45,896 nucleotides of DNA from Leucothrix mucor (GCA_015663245.1 DQSN01000109.1:1-45896); one strand, 5' to 3'; positions 8,729 through 19,057 are shown, counted from the first letter of the stretch. Translations and numbers: made by a program. The notes: generated by a model from the letters alone, not told the origin.

Positions 8729-9289
8729 TCAATAATTCGAATTGTAGCTAACAACACGAATTGACGGCATCATTGAAGTTGTCGATGCATATTGAACATG
8801 ACTGTCTAAATAGTGTTTATAAAGTGTTTGAGTTTTTTTATCAGGATGACGGTAAGTATCAGCAGAGGCAACTAAACTGGAAGTCATCTTCGACTGCGTG
8901 TTCTCTGCCAAAGAAGATGCAGAGCCATTATTACCTGACATAAAACTCTGCATCCCCACCACTGCAAGCGCAGCAACCGATGCGGCAACGGCAAAGCCTG
9001 TAACAGGTCGTACCCAAGCGCCATCATTACTGGCTTTTTTCTCTATGATTTGCACATGAGAATATTCAGGCTCTTCATTAATTTCATCATGAATACCTTT
9101 CAAAAAGTCCATGCCTGCAATGCTTACCTGACTCTCATCTCGCATTGTTTCACCAATTAAGGCATAACATGATAATGATGACTGCAAACTTTCATCTTTA
9201 CCCAATTCATCTAAAATACGCCTTTGCTCAAAATCTCCTGCTTCTCCATCGAGAACTGCGGAGAGATGCTCTGCTGTAGTTATTGACAT
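8729..9289 (-). CDS. rseA: Anti-sigma-E factor RseA/MucA
   Basis: RseA is a single-pass membrane protein whose cytoplasmic N-terminus holds sigma-E inactive. The 186-residue product has the RseA N-terminal pattern (SAVLDGEAGDFEQRRILDEL), one transmembrane segment near residues 95-112 (VTGFAVAASVAALAVVGM) and a periplasmic tail that RseB would bind. I chose the ATG at 9289 because GGTGGG stands about 5 bases upstream; the frame also has a GTG at 9298 that overlaps this ribosome site. It follows rpoE by 49 bp. The C-terminal domain is short compared with E. coli RseA, similar to MucA. Confidence 0.93.
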   Translation of the reverse strand: MSITTAEHLSAVLDGEAGDFEQRRILDELGKDESLQSSLSCYALIGETMRDESQVSIAGMDFLKGIHDEINEEPEYSHVQIIEKKASNDGAWVRPVTGFAVAASVAALAVVGMQSFMSGNNGSASSLAENTQSKMTSSLVASADTYRHPDKKTQTLYKHYLDSHVQYASTTSMMPSIRVVSYNSNY

Positions 9290-9338
9290 AATACCCACCT
9301 TAAATATTTTGCTGATTAATCAGAATCTAAGCCTCGAC

Positions 9339-9914
9339 TCATCTGACTAATGGTTTTAGTTCTTTCTCTATCGCTTCTCTTGCTCTAAAAATACGAGAAC
9401 GTACCGTACCAATAGGGCAATCCATAGTTACTGCAATTTCTTCGTAGCTTAGCCCTTCCAGTTCACGCAAGGTAATCGCCATGCGTAAATCTTCTGGCAA
9501 TGCATCAATAGCAGACATGACCGTGCGATGAATCTCTTCTTTTAGTAATTCATGCTCTGGCGTATCAATTGTTCTTAGAGCGGAACCACCCTCATATTGC
9601 TCCGCTTCTTGTGCATCAATATCCGTTGCTGGCATACGACGCGCCTTTGACACTAGATGGTTCTTTGCCGTATTAATCGCAATACGATACAACCATGTAT
9701 AAAAAGCACTATCGCCACGGAAGTTTTTTAAGCCTCTATATGCTTTAATAAATGCTTCTTGAGCAACATCCATCGATAAATCTTGATCGTGCATGTAGCG
9801 GTTCACTAGGTTGATAACCTTCTGCTGATACTTTAATACCAGTACATCAAAGGCTTTTTTATCACCTGCTTGAACACGTCTTACTAACTCTAAATCTGTT
9901 TGTTTAACGCCCAT
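9339..9914 (-). CDS. rpoE: RNA polymerase sigma-E factor (RpoE/AlgU)
   Basis: This 191-residue ECF sigma factor directs transcription of envelope-stress genes. Region 2 includes QEAFIKAYRGLKNFRGDSAFYTWLYRIA (core and -10 recognition, near residues 52-80), and region 4 holds the helix-turn-helix LEGLSYEEIAVTMDCPIGTVRSRIFRAR near 150-178. Both segments are nearly those of E. coli RpoE and Pseudomonas AlgU. It heads the operon with rseA, rseB and rseC. A sigma-E-like promoter lies 227 bp upstream, consistent with the autoregulation known for the family. mucD, usually in the same cluster, lies 21 kb away in this window. Confidence 0.98.
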   Translation of the reverse strand: MGVKQTDLELVRRVQAGDKKAFDVLVLKYQQKVINLVNRYMHDQDLSMDVAQEAFIKAYRGLKNFRGDSAFYTWLYRIAINTAKNHLVSKARRMPATDIDAQEAEQYEGGSALRTIDTPEHELLKEEIHRTVMSAIDALPEDLRMAITLRELEGLSYEEIAVTMDCPIGTVRSRIFRAREAIEKELKPLVR

Positions 9915-10540
9915 TTGGGCCTAACTCCTTGGCGAAACGATCATGCACCAAATAAAAATTCAGTGAAAAATATAATTCGCTCTCTTATAGAGAAATAAAA
10001 AATCAGTCATTAAATACTAATCTTCCACTCTGAAAAACTCCCTATGTAGCACCCTGCAAAGCGAATGTATCACTACACTCCTCTTACAGAAACTCCATAG
10101 GCAATCACCAAAGGATAAAAACCAAACAGGCTTATATCCATAAGAACTATAAAAGAAATAATAGTTCCCTGATGTAACCACCCAAACCTACCATAGGTCG
10201 GGATTATTGAATACTACTCAAACTTGTAAACCATCGCCTTAACACGACAATGCTACTTTATTAATAACAAACAATCTATTATAGGATATAGTAAGCTCAG
10301 GTCAAATATCAGACACCCCCCCTATCAGCATCAACAAACAGACAATCACAAAAATCATTCTGAGATTAATCTGCTAATTAAAATCTCCCATATGAAATTG
10401 TTTTCTATTGTTTTACGTTATAGAAAGGGGCGGTAAACTGACCAGCAGTATACATAAATATAGAGACTCACATTTAATAGGCAATAGATACCTCATACTA
10501 AAACCTATCAGACTGAATGAGTCCTTGGGGCTTTTATAAA
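9915..10540. other. Divergent regulatory gap between rpoE and nadB
   Basis: The gap of about 630 bp separates two diverging genes. It holds the sigma-E-like promoter at 10141-10168 and otherwise AT-rich sequence without a plausible open frame. I see no tRNA, repeat element or terminator. A promoter for nadB must lie in the right half, but I could not choose one with confidence. Confidence 0.6.
10141..10168 (-). promoter_or_regulatory. Sigma-E-type promoter for rpoE
   Basis: On the minus strand GGAACTA (10168-10162), a 16-base spacer and TCTTA (10145-10141) match the sigma-E consensus GGAACTT-N16-TCTGA at all but two positions. It points toward rpoE, 227 bp away, which would leave a long leader. 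Autoregulation from such a promoter is typical for rpoE. Pattern match only. Confidence 0.5.
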
Positions 10541-12172
10541 ATGAACAATACAAGTTATGACGTACTCATCATTGGCAGTGGGGCTTCAGGGCTAAGCTTA
10601 GCATTGAGCCTTCCTGAGAGTTTTAGTATTGCAATACTCAGCAAAGATACCCTCACAGAAGGTAGTACCGTCTACGCTCAAGGTGGAATATCAGCCGTTG
10701 CTGACAAAAATGACAGTATCGACTCACACATTGAAGATACCTTAAATGCGGGCGCAGGACTTTGTTCAAAAGATGTTGTACGCAAAGTCATTACCCAAGG
10801 TCCTGACGCACTCAGATGGCTACTAGACGCTGGAGTACCGTTTACTAAAGATGAAAATATTGATAGCGACGATATAGATGGCTTACACCTTACTCGCGAA
10901 GGTGGGCACTCTAATCGACGTGTCGCTCACGCAGCGGATGCTAGTGGTTATGCCATAGAAACCACACTACTAGAAAAAGTAAAACAACGTGAAAACATCT
11001 CCCTATTTGAGTTTCATATCGCCGTTGATTTAATCACCTCACGAAAGCTCAAGTTACTACAGCGCAACAACCTTAATCTAGGCGCTTACGTTCTTAATCG
11101 AAAAACTAAAAAAATCTCCATTTTTAGAGCCAAATTCACTATTCTTGCCACAGGTGGAGCTAGTAAAGTCTATCTTTATACTAGCAACCCTGATGGCGCA
11201 AGTGGTGATGGTATCGCTATGGCTTGGCGTGCGGGTTGCCGCATTTCTAATATGGAATTTATGCAGTTTCACCCCACCTGCCTCTATCACCCTCATGCTA
11301 AATCCTACTTAATCACCGAAGCAGTTCGTGGTGAGGGTGGTCGATTACTCTTGCCTGATGGCACGCGCTTTATGGAAAAATACGATCCTCGCGCAGAGTT
11401 AGCACCACGTGATATTGTCGCTCGCACCATCGACCATGAAATGAAACGCCTAGGTATCGACTCTGTATTTATCGATATTAGTCACCGTTCCAAAAAATTC
11501 ATCACCGAACATTTTCCTAATGTCTACGCTACCTGTGAGAAATTTGGCTACGACATGAGCAAAGAACCTGTCCCTGTTGTACCTGCAGCTCACTACACCT
11601 GCGGCGGCATTGTTGTTGATGATAAAGGGCAAACTGACATTGATAATCTCTATGCTATTGGCGAGTGTAGCTTCACAGGACTGCACGGTGCTAACCGCAT
11701 GGCAAGTAACTCATTGCTTGAATGTATTGTTTATGGACAGTTTTGTGCGGAAGACATAATCGACAAAGTAAATAATAATACGACTGATTTTGATATCCCC
11801 GAGTGGGATGAAAGCCGCGTAACAGACTCTGATGAGCGTGTTGTCATCAATCATAACTGGGACGAAGTACGCCGTTTCATGTGGGACTATGTTGGTATAG
11901 TTCGCACCACTAAACGCTTAGAACGCGCTAGAACACGTATAGAGATGTTACTTCAAGAAATTGATGAGTATTATACAAACTTCCGTATTACAAGTGACCT
12001 TCTAGAATTACGCAATCTTGCAGAAGTAGCTCGCTTAATTATACGCTCAGCACAGCGACGCGAAGAAAGTCGCGGATTACACTACACCTTGGATTACCCC
12101 GAGAAGAACCCCAATTTAGAACAGGTTAATACCATTTTAGACCCCATTAGACGGCCTTCAAACAAAGGCTAA
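10541..12172 (+). CDS. nadB: L-aspartate oxidase NadB
   Basis: NadB oxidises L-aspartate to iminoaspartate, the first step of de novo NAD synthesis. The protein begins with an FAD-binding strand and loop ([11 protein letters not shown]), has the succinate-dehydrogenase-like catalytic segments [20 protein letters not shown]-type (rendered here as [11 protein letters not shown]) and a second FAD segment with [20 protein letters not shown]. Total length is 543 residues from the chosen ATG at 10541; an earlier in-frame ATG at 10517 would add 8 residues, but the later start gives an N-terminus like that of known NadB proteins. NadB next to rpoE, divergently oriented, is a common gammaproteobacterial arrangement. 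nadA and nadC are not in the window. Confidence 0.96.
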   Translation: MNNTSYDVLIIGSGASGLSLALSLPESFSIAILSKDTLTEGSTVYAQGGISAVADKNDSIDSHIEDTLNAGAGLCSKDVVRKVITQGPDALRWLLDAGVPFTKDENIDSDDIDGLHLTREGGHSNRRVAHAADASGYAIETTLLEKVKQRENISLFEFHIAVDLITSRKLKLLQRNNLNLGAYVLNRKTKKISIFRAKFTILATGGASKVYLYTSNPDGASGDGIAMAWRAGCRISNMEFMQFHPTCLYHPHAKSYLITEAVRGEGGRLLLPDGTRFMEKYDPRAELAPRDIVARTIDHEMKRLGIDSVFIDISHRSKKFITEHFPNVYATCEKFGYDMSKEPVPVVPAAHYTCGGIVVDDKGQTDIDNLYAIGECSFTGLHGANRMASNSLLECIVYGQFCAEDIIDKVNNNTTDFDIPEWDESRVTDSDERVVINHNWDEVRRFMWDYVGIVRTTKRLERARTRIEMLLQEIDEYYTNFRITSDLLELRNLAEVARLIIRSAQRREESRGLHYTLDYPEKNPNLEQVNTILDPIRRPSNKG

Positions 12173-12212
12173 CCCCTAATTAACTATAGAAAGAACCAAG
12201 AGATATTTAATA

Positions 12213-12521
12213 ATGACTGACGCAGATACAAACAAACTCTTCAAACAATTTGCAGACTCCTACATTGATGTAGGCAACCAGCTTTTAGAAGAGCATGACT
12301 CAAACCTTGTTGGCTCTTCGTTTATCTATGGCGCTGCACGCTTTAGTTCTTTTATCGTCGCTTCGGGATCAAAAGACTTAGATCAATTTAAAGCCAACAA
12401 AGAAAATGCCATCGATCATTTTGTTGGTCAGTTCAAACAAATGCTTGAAGAAAACCTAACAAACTATGAGTCAGCATTTACCGAAGAAGCACCTAAATAC
12501 TCACAATATATGAAGAAATAA
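12213..12521 (+). CDS. DUF3144 family small protein
   Basis: The 102-residue soluble protein shows the family core NQLLEEH...FIYGAARFSSFIVAS around residues 22-52, followed by a helical tail. It is acidic, with no signal peptide or membrane segment, so it is probably cytoplasmic. It lies 40 bp after nadB in the same direction and may be cotranscribed. It converges with yhbY, with only 5 bp between the stop codons. The molecular function of the family is not known to me. Confidence 0.8.
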   Translation: MTDADTNKLFKQFADSYIDVGNQLLEEHDSNLVGSSFIYGAARFSSFIVASGSKDLDQFKANKENAIDHFVGQFKQMLEENLTNYESAFTEEAPKYSQYMKK

Positions 12522-12526
12522 ATGAT

Positions 12527-12826
12527 TTAACTAAAGCCTTCAATCTTCCCTTTTTGAGGATTGAAGCGATAAAGCACCGCAATATTACCCACACGTTGAA
12601 TTAATATTGCATGATGCTTTTCTGCCATCTGCTGAATAAGCTCATCGCGAGCATCACGATCACCCAAACCTATTTTCACCTTAATCAATTGATGATGTTT
12701 AATTGCGATAGATAGCTCAGCATCAATACTATCCTTCATTCCATGCTGACCAACAGCTACGACAGGCTTTAAAGAATGCGCTAAGGCTTTGAGTTGTTTC
12801 TTTTGACTATTTGATAAATTATTCAT
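12527..12826 (-). CDS. yhbY: Ribosome-associated CRM-domain RNA-binding protein YhbY
   Basis: The 99-residue product is a single CRM domain, the fold that associates with pre-50S ribosomal subunits. It begins NLSNSQKKQLKALAHSLKPVV and has the GLGD loop near residues 57-60, the equivalent of the RNA-binding GxxG motif. I placed the start at the ATG at 12826, because a start at the frame's left limit would add 16 residues that the family lacks. It diverges from rlmE, another 50S maturation gene, across an 84-bp gap, as in many gammaproteobacteria. A hairpin inside its 3' end (12538-12545 with 12559-12566) may help stop transcription from DUF3144. Confidence 0.94.
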   Translation of the reverse strand: MNNLSNSQKKQLKALAHSLKPVVAVGQHGMKDSIDAELSIAIKHHQLIKVKIGLGDRDARDELIQQMAEKHHAILIQRVGNIAVLYRFNPQKGKIEGFS

Positions 12827-12910
12827 GGGCTGAATTGTATAGGAAGGTAGGCGTAAGTACCCGCATAAAATCATTAGATTATTTATGCGCAGATACTTAT
12901 ACTACTGGGT

Positions 12911-13546
12911 ATGGCAAAAAGTAAAAGTAGTAATGCGTGGTTACAGGAACATTTTGATGATGAGTACGTCAAAAAATCACAGCAAGATGGTTATCGTTCA
13001 AGAGCGGTTTATAAGCTGGAAGAAATCCAAATAAGAGAACAGCTTATCAAGCCCAATATGAAAGTTATCGACTTAGGGGCAGCACCAGGAGGCTGGAGCC
13101 AATATGCGACTAAACTGGTTGGTAAGAACGGACGTGTTATTGCTAGTGACATATTAGACATAGACCCCCTGCCCTTTGTTGAATTTATCCAAGGTGACTT
13201 TACCGAAGAAAGCGTCTTAAATGAAATTCTAAGCGTATTAGACAAAGACTCGTCTAGTAATAAAAAGTTAGATATTGTAATTTCAGATATGTCCCCCAAT
13301 ATGAGTGGAGTGGAAAGCATTGATTTGCCACGCTCATTATATCTATGCGAACTAGCGCTAGAAATGGCAAGAGAAGTCTTAAAACCTGGTGGTTCACTGC
13401 TTGTGAAGCTTTTCCAAGGGCAAGGCTCTGATGAGTATCTACGTGATGTACGCAGTAGTTTTAAGCAGGTAAAAATAAGAAAACCTAAAGCATCACGAGC
13501 ACGTAGTAAAGAAGTTTATGTCGTGGCTAAAAACTTCCACATATAG
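12911..13546 (+). CDS. rlmE: 23S rRNA 2'-O-methyltransferase RlmE (FtsJ/RrmJ)
   Basis: RlmE methylates U2552 of 23S rRNA in the 50S subunit. The 211-residue protein has the SAM-binding loop [11 protein letters not shown] near 54-64 and the family's K-D-K-E catalytic tetrad at K35, D126, K166 and E201, in the positions expected from E. coli (K38, D124, K164, E199). It precedes ftsH as in E. coli, with 168 bp between. yhbY diverges upstream, so two ribosome-maturation genes share a control region. Confidence 0.97.
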   Translation: MAKSKSSNAWLQEHFDDEYVKKSQQDGYRSRAVYKLEEIQIREQLIKPNMKVIDLGAAPGGWSQYATKLVGKNGRVIASDILDIDPLPFVEFIQGDFTEESVLNEILSVLDKDSSSNKKLDIVISDMSPNMSGVESIDLPRSLYLCELALEMAREVLKPGGSLLVKLFQGQGSDEYLRDVRSSFKQVKIRKPKASRARSKEVYVVAKNFHI

Positions 13547-13702
13547 ACCTAGGTTAATTTGAGTCACACGCTTTATCATGTAAAATGATCAAATTATATA
13601 TAATTGTCTGCAATAAACTTTATGATTAATGCATAATTTTATTCCGACAGTTGTATCCAAGTCAAAATTAGTCTTAATAGTTACACTAATTTGCACTGCA
13701 TT

Positions 13703-13707
13703 GAGGA
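13703..13707 (+). promoter_or_regulatory. Ribosome binding site that decides the ftsH start
   Basis: GAGGA sits 7 bases before the TTG at 13715 and inside the frame if the upstream TTG at 13691 were used. The spacing favours 13715, which also gives the expected FtsH N-terminus. Confidence 0.7.
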
Positions 13708-13714
13708 ATGTTCG

Positions 13715-15655
13715 TTGAGTGATCTAAATAAAAATATTTTAATGTGGGTTGTTATTGCCCTTGTCTTAGTTGCTGTATTCAGTAAGTTTCAAGATCAAGG
13801 TGTAGCACGCTCTACAGATGTTTCTTACTCTGACTTTTTAGGTCAAGTAAAAAATAGTGGCATTAGCGAAGTCACCATTCGTGGACAAGTTATTACAGGT
13901 AAAACAGCCTCTAATGCAAAGTTCCAAACATATGCTCCTATCAACGACCCTAAAATGATTGATGACCTCATCTCAAGCGATGTTGCTATTAAAGTTGAGC
14001 CACCTGAAGGTCGCTCAATACTGTTAGATATTCTCATCAACACCATTCCTTTCTTACTTATTATTGGCTTGTGGATTTATATCATGCGTCAAATGCAAGG
14101 CGGCGGCGGTAAAGGCGGCCCCATGTCATTTGGTAAAAGTAAAGCACGCATGATGTCGGAAGACCAAATCAAAGTGACCTTTGCAGATGTTGCTGGCTGT
14201 GAAGAAGCAAAAGAAGAAGTTTATGAGCTGGTAGAATTTCTTAGCGACCCGAGTAAATTCCAGAAATTAGGTGGAAAAATTCCACGCGGGGTATTACTAG
14301 CAGGATCACCTGGTACAGGCAAAACATTACTCGCAAAAGCAATTGCAGGCGAAGCAAAGGTTCCTTTCTTTAGCATCTCTGGTTCTGACTTTGTTGAAAT
14401 GTTTGTTGGTGTTGGTGCATCACGCGTACGTGATATGTTTGAACAGGCAAAAAAACACGCTCCTTGCATTATCTTCATCGATGAAATTGATGCTGTAGGT
14501 CGTAAACGTGGCGCTGGCATGGGCGGTGGTAATGATGAGCGTGAGCAAACACTTAACCAACTATTAGTTGAGATGGATGGTTTTGAAGGTTCAGAAGGCG
14601 TTATCGTAATTGCTGCCACTAACCGCCCTGATGTACTTGACCCTGCCCTATTACGCCCAGGACGTTTTGACCGCCAAGTTGTAGTGCCTCTTCCTGATGT
14701 TCGTGGACGTGAAAAAATTCTAATTGTACACATGCGCAAAGTGCCTCTTGGTGATGACGTAAAACCTGCCTTACTTGCTCGTGGTACTCCTGGCTTCTCA
14801 GGCGCAGATCTTGCTAACCTTGTTAATGAAGCAGCGTTATTTGCTGCACGATCAGACAAACGCACGGTAAGCATGGAAGAGTTCGAGAAAGCAAAAGATA
14901 AAATCATGATGGGTGCCGAGCGCAAATCCATGGTGATGAATGAAAAAGAAAAGAAAAATACAGCTTACCATGAGGCGGGCCATGCTATCGTCGGACTTAA
15001 CGTACCAGAGCATGACCCTGTTTATAAAGTCAGCATTATTCCTCGTGGTCGCGCACTAGGTATTACCATGTTCTTACCTGAAGAAGATCGCTTTAGCTAC
15101 AGCAAACAACACCTAGAAAGCCAAATCTCAACACTCTATGGTGGTCGTTTAGCTGAAGAAATCATCTTTGGAAAAGAAAGTGTTACCACGGGTGCATCGA
15201 ACGATATTGAGCGTGCTACTGAACTAGCACGTAATATGGTCACTAAATGGGGCTTATCCGAGAAACTAGGTCCTTTGACCTATGCAGAAGAACAAACCGA
15301 AGGCTACCTTGGTATGGGAGGCTCTCAATCGTCCCATATGTCCGATGATACAGCCAAAGATATTGATGATGAAATTCGTATGTTTATCGACACTAACTAC
15401 GACCGTGCTGAGAATATTCTGAATGATAATCTCGACAAGTTACATGCAATGGCAGAAGCACTTCTAAAATATGAAACTATCGACCGCACTCAAATAGATG
15501 CCATTATGAAAGGTGAAGTACCACCTCCTCCAAAAGATTGGAGCGATGATGATGACAGCACGCTGAACCCTAGCGACGACTCCGAAAGCAAGGAAGAACC
15601 CGTAGATGAAAAGGAAGCCGATGATATATCTGCTGATACTGCTAGTTTGCACTGA
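13715..15655 (+). CDS. ftsH: ATP-dependent zinc metalloprotease FtsH
   Basis: FtsH is the membrane-bound AAA+ protease that degrades misfolded membrane proteins, sigma-32 and LpxC. Two transmembrane segments (about residues 8-24 and 98-118) flank a small periplasmic domain. The AAA module has Walker A GSPGTGKT near 193-200, the pore segment FVGVG, Walker [10 protein letters not shown] and the second region of homology ending RPGRFDRQV. The zinc site HEAGH lies near 418-422. The C-terminus is acidic, typical for the family. I chose the TTG start at 13715 (646 residues, beginning MSDLNKN) because GAGGA precedes it. A terminator at 15724 ends the unit; folP and glmM, which follow in E. coli, are absent. 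Confidence 0.97.
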   Translation: MSDLNKNILMWVVIALVLVAVFSKFQDQGVARSTDVSYSDFLGQVKNSGISEVTIRGQVITGKTASNAKFQTYAPINDPKMIDDLISSDVAIKVEPPEGRSILLDILINTIPFLLIIGLWIYIMRQMQGGGGKGGPMSFGKSKARMMSEDQIKVTFADVAGCEEAKEEVYELVEFLSDPSKFQKLGGKIPRGVLLAGSPGTGKTLLAKAIAGEAKVPFFSISGSDFVEMFVGVGASRVRDMFEQAKKHAPCIIFIDEIDAVGRKRGAGMGGGNDEREQTLNQLLVEMDGFEGSEGVIVIAATNRPDVLDPALLRPGRFDRQVVVPLPDVRGREKILIVHMRKVPLGDDVKPALLARGTPGFSGADLANLVNEAALFAARSDKRTVSMEEFEKAKDKIMMGAERKSMVMNEKEKKNTAYHEAGHAIVGLNVPEHDPVYKVSIIPRGRALGITMFLPEEDRFSYSKQHLESQISTLYGGRLAEEIIFGKESVTTGASNDIERATELARNMVTKWGLSEKLGPLTYAEEQTEGYLGMGGSQSSHMSDDTAKDIDDEIRMFIDTNYDRAENILNDNLDKLHAMAEALLKYETIDRTQIDAIMKGEVPPPPKDWSDDDDSTLNPSDDSESKEEPVDEKEADDISADTASLH

Positions 15656-15723
15656 TGCTACGATTACACTTTCCACTTAACTAAAGAGACTTCCTCTTTA
15701 TATACTTGGAAGATATAATACTA

Positions 15724-15753
15724 AAATCCTCGCTCCTTAGCGGGGATTTTTTT
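15724..15753 (+). terminator. Intrinsic terminator after ftsH
   Basis: A 10-bp stem (15724-15733 with 15740-15749, one wobble) closes a 6-base loop and runs into seven T. It lies about 70 bp after the ftsH stop. Confidence 0.85.
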
Positions 15754-15926
15754 AATATCACAAGCACTTTATATATCCAGCACAACAATCTACTCCCCCT
15801 TTTTTGACTTTTTCAGGAAGCTTTCCCTCGAGCTAAATCAAAGAATTCAGGTAAAACCGCACTTAACATTCAAGTACTTTTCCACTTTTAAACAGATTTT
15901 ACAAAAAAAATCTGGCAGAATGAACT

Positions 15927-16580
15927 ATGGAATTCGACAGTCTAAATCACTCAGAAATACGTTCACAAATAAGCCATATCGCTTGTCCCGACTGTGATTT
16001 ACTGCAAACAATTCCAGCACTTGCTAATAAACAAGTCGCCCATTGTCTTCGTTGCCATTCTACTTTATTCAAAAATCAAAAAAATTCTATCGATCGTAGC
16101 CTCGCTTTTGCGATTACAGGTCTAATTTTATTTATTATCTCCAACCTCTTTCCTCTACTTTCTCTTAAAGCACTTGGCTTAACACAAGACGGAACACTGC
16201 TAACAACCGCTCTCTCTTTATTTAAAGCTAATCAGCCCTTGTTAAGTATTTTAATGCTCTTCACGACTATAATTTTTCCAGCAACCACTTTGATTGGTAC
16301 AATTTACATTCTTATTCAAATAAAAACAGATAAAATCAATCACTATACTGCACCTATTTTTCGTTTCTTACGTAGCACTGAAGCATGGGGAATGTTAGAA
16401 ATTTTGATGCTTGCTATTTTAGTCACCTTAGTAAAACTTGGGGATATTGCAGATGTTATTATCGGCACATCTTTGTACGCATTTTGCTTGCTCATTTTAG
16501 CGTTAAGCTTATTAAGTTATTCCTTAAACCCACATGACGTATGGAACAAGTTAAGAATAAAAAATGGCTGTGCTTTATGA
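15927..16580 (+). CDS. pqiA: PqiA-like membrane protein, N-terminal half
   Basis: The 217-residue protein equals one of the two repeats of E. coli PqiA/LetA. It has a cysteine-rich zinc-ribbon-like start (CPDC near 19-22 and CLRC near 40-43) followed by four transmembrane segments between about residues 55 and 205, ending in LNPHDVWNKL. PqiA proteins work in the inner membrane with the MCE protein PqiB, which spans the periplasm and is linked to lipid movement between membranes. The stop codon overlaps the next start as ATGA, so the two half-size proteins are coupled and should form one unit. E. coli makes both halves as one polypeptide of about 417 residues. Confidence 0.9.
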   Translation: MEFDSLNHSEIRSQISHIACPDCDLLQTIPALANKQVAHCLRCHSTLFKNQKNSIDRSLAFAITGLILFIISNLFPLLSLKALGLTQDGTLLTTALSLFKANQPLLSILMLFTTIIFPATTLIGTIYILIQIKTDKINHYTAPIFRFLRSTEAWGMLEILMLAILVTLVKLGDIADVIIGTSLYAFCLLILALSLLSYSLNPHDVWNKLRIKNGCAL

Positions 16581-17251
16581 CGACTGCCCGCGAAGCTGGA
16601 CTCATTTCCTGTCATTTTTGCCACACATTAAGCAAGCTACCTGATGATATTGAGACTAATACCGTACTTCACTGCCCTTGCTGCCAATCGAATCTTCATT
16701 CGCGGATTCATGCGAGTCTAAGCAGAACATGGGCATTACTAATTGCAGCATTTATTTTATATATTCCCGCTAATACCTACCCCATTATGACCTTTGTATA
16801 TTTGGGTGATGGACAACCTGATACTATTTTAAGCGGGGTTATAAGCTTACTTTCTCATGGCTTATGGCCCTTAGCATTTATTATTTTTCTCGCCAGTATT
16901 TTCATCCCCATTCTTAAACTATTAACCTTATTCGGCTTGTTACTCAGCATTCATTTTAAAACACATTGGCGACCCAAAGATCGTACCATTATGTATCGTG
17001 TAACAGAGTTTGTAGGACGATGGTCAATGGTCGATATTTTTGTTATTGCACTCCTAGTCGCCTTAGTGCAATTTGGCAATAGCGCCACCGTTACCCCAGG
17101 ACTAGGTGCGCTAGCATTTGCAGCAGTCGTCATACTTACTATGTTTGCCGCCCATACTTTTGATCCCCGCTTAATATGGGACGCAATGGAAAACCAACAA
17201 AATACAAATGATACAACCGACCAAAGCATGATAGATACTAATGGCAAATAA
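16577..17251 (+). CDS. pqiA: PqiA-like membrane protein, C-terminal half
   Basis: This 224-residue protein is the second PqiA repeat. It also begins with a paired CxxC zinc-ribbon-like motif (CHFC, CPCC) and has four predicted transmembrane segments, with the conserved WSMVDIFVIALLVALVQFG helix near residues 148-168. I chose the ATG at 16577, which overlaps the preceding stop codon as ATGA; an earlier ATG in the frame at 16541 would lie inside the previous gene. Its 3' end overlaps pqiB by 11 bp. Two adjacent half-genes instead of one fused pqiA is a known variant in the family, not a frameshift, since each half starts with its own zinc ribbon. Confidence 0.9.
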   Translation: MTTAREAGLISCHFCHTLSKLPDDIETNTVLHCPCCQSNLHSRIHASLSRTWALLIAAFILYIPANTYPIMTFVYLGDGQPDTILSGVISLLSHGLWPLAFIIFLASIFIPILKLLTLFGLLLSIHFKTHWRPKDRTIMYRVTEFVGRWSMVDIFVIALLVALVQFGNSATVTPGLGALAFAAVVILTMFAAHTFDPRLIWDAMENQQNTNDTTDQSMIDTNGK

Positions 17252-19052
17252 CGACTACCCTACAGCACAAATCCATACTGCACCACGCTTCTCACTTATT
17301 TGGATTATTCCCCTTACTGCCGCCATAATTGCAGGTTGGTTAACTTTCAAACACTACAGCGAACGCGGCAGCATCATTACCATCACCTTCGACAAAGCCT
17401 CTGGTATCGAAGCAAAAAAAACTCCTATTCGCTATAAAGATATTCAAGTCGGCAAAGTTAAAAAACTAAGTCTTACTTCAGATTTGCAAAAAGTACTCGT
17501 GACTGCCGAAATATTCCCTGAAATGGCAGAAAATTTAAGTGGCGATACACGTTTTTGGGTCGAGCGACCTCGGCTAACCTTTCAAGGAATTAGCGGCTTA
17601 GACACCCTACTTTCTGGTGTACATATAGGCATTGACCCTGGCGAAAAAAGTGAAGCCCGAGATCACTACGAAGGTTTAGCTACCGCGCCTATAATTACTA
17701 CAGGAGAAAAAGGTCGTTCCATTATTTTAAACAGCACCAACCTAGGTTCTTTAAATATTGGCTCACCCGTTTACTATCATAAAATAAATGTTGGCGAAGT
17801 CACCAGTTACGAACTTAATGATCATAATGGTAGTGTCGATATTTCCATCTATGTACACGCACCCTACGATAAAAAAATCAAAACAAATAGTCGTTTCTGG
17901 AATGCTAGTGGTTTAGAAATGGAGTTAAGCTCAAGCGGTGTTAATGCACGCATGGAGTCTCTTGCGTCCTTACTCATCGGCGGCATTGCCTTTGATACGC
18001 CTATCGACAAACTTGGTTACGACCTTGATGGAGAAACCAGCTATAAACTCTATGAGAGCTATAAACTTGCAAATGACGACACCCAACGCTTAGAAAAAAT
18101 CTTCTATGTGATGTATTTTGACGACAGCCTACATGGTTTAAACCCCGACTCTTTAATCGAATATAGCGGCGTAAAAGTAGGCAAAGTTGAGAGTATCGTC
18201 TTAGAGAAAAACAATAAAAATAATCAAGTAAAAACACTGGTAAAAGTATCACTCTTTATTGATAAATTTTCCGAAAAAAAGCAACGCACCGATGCAGAAA
18301 GAACCTTACAAAATCTTGTTAGTAACGGGCTTAAAGCTCAATTAACGGTTGATAGCCTTATTACAGGCGCGCAATATATATCCCTGATCATGCCCAAAAA
18401 GCCACTTGCTAAGCAAGAAATAAAACAAGTCTTCGCCCTACTCCCAACAGATGCCAACGAGCCTGCTATTTTCCCCACTACAGGCTCGCTCACTTCCTTA
18501 CTTAACTTCGATGCCAGTGAAATTACAGATGAACTAAGCAAAGCCATTTCTAGTGTCACAACCTTACTTAACTCCAAAGATGTTAAGAAAACACTCAAAG
18601 GCATTGCTTCAACCTCTGAAAGCATTAGTAAAATCACTCAAGAATTACAGAAAAAAGGTTTCTCAGGTGAGTTAGTTAAAACCCTCGCTAGTGCACAAAA
18701 AACAGTAGATGACATAAGTTTACTCTTAGTCGATACCCGCCGAGCTATTAATGTATTACAAAAAGATGGCAGTCAAACCCTGCGTACCATCACAAATGTC
18801 AGTAACAAATTACAAAAAGATGCCAGCAAAACACTAAATACCCTCAGTAACGTCAGTAATAAATTACAGAAAGATTTAAAAATCACCTTAAAAAATGTTG
18901 ATCAAGGTATTAAGTCCACACTCCATGAAGACTCCGCACTACAATATCGATTGCAACAACTCATTAATGACTTAGGCGAAGCATCAAAATCTTTCTCTAT
19001 TCTTGCTGATACGCTACAGCGCAAACCTAACTCCGTTATTTTTGGAAAATAA
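17241..19052 (+). CDS. pqiB: MCE-domain protein PqiB, intermembrane lipid transport
   Basis: PqiB-type proteins form a periplasmic tube of stacked MCE domains anchored in the inner membrane. The 603-residue product has one N-terminal transmembrane segment (about 18-36) and three MCE repeats, recognisable at RYKDIQVGKVKKLSL (near 62-77), PVYYHKINVGEVTSYEL and EYSGVKVGKVESI. The C-terminal 150 residues are repetitive and coiled-coil-like (SNKLQKDASKTL, SNKLQKDLKITL), as expected for the helical needle of PqiB. It overlaps pqiA by 11 bp and is followed 5 bp later by pqiC. Confidence 0.93.
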   Translation: MANNDYPTAQIHTAPRFSLIWIIPLTAAIIAGWLTFKHYSERGSIITITFDKASGIEAKKTPIRYKDIQVGKVKKLSLTSDLQKVLVTAEIFPEMAENLSGDTRFWVERPRLTFQGISGLDTLLSGVHIGIDPGEKSEARDHYEGLATAPIITTGEKGRSIILNSTNLGSLNIGSPVYYHKINVGEVTSYELNDHNGSVDISIYVHAPYDKKIKTNSRFWNASGLEMELSSSGVNARMESLASLLIGGIAFDTPIDKLGYDLDGETSYKLYESYKLANDDTQRLEKIFYVMYFDDSLHGLNPDSLIEYSGVKVGKVESIVLEKNNKNNQVKTLVKVSLFIDKFSEKKQRTDAERTLQNLVSNGLKAQLTVDSLITGAQYISLIMPKKPLAKQEIKQVFALLPTDANEPAIFPTTGSLTSLLNFDASEITDELSKAISSVTTLLNSKDVKKTLKGIASTSESISKITQELQKKGFSGELVKTLASAQKTVDDISLLLVDTRRAINVLQKDGSQTLRTITNVSNKLQKDASKTLNTLSNVSNKLQKDLKITLKNVDQGIKSTLHEDSALQYRLQQLINDLGEASKSFSILADTLQRKPNSVIFGK

Positions 19053-19057
19053 ACACT

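Noticed and set aside
14221-14931. 236-codon open frame on the minus strand inside ftsH
   Set aside because: It is the antisense of the conserved AAA domain; serine/proline-rich low-complexity translation and no family features.
15927-17251. Frameshifted pqiA
   Set aside because: Each half has its own zinc-ribbon start and the overlap is the standard ATGA coupling, so they are two genes.
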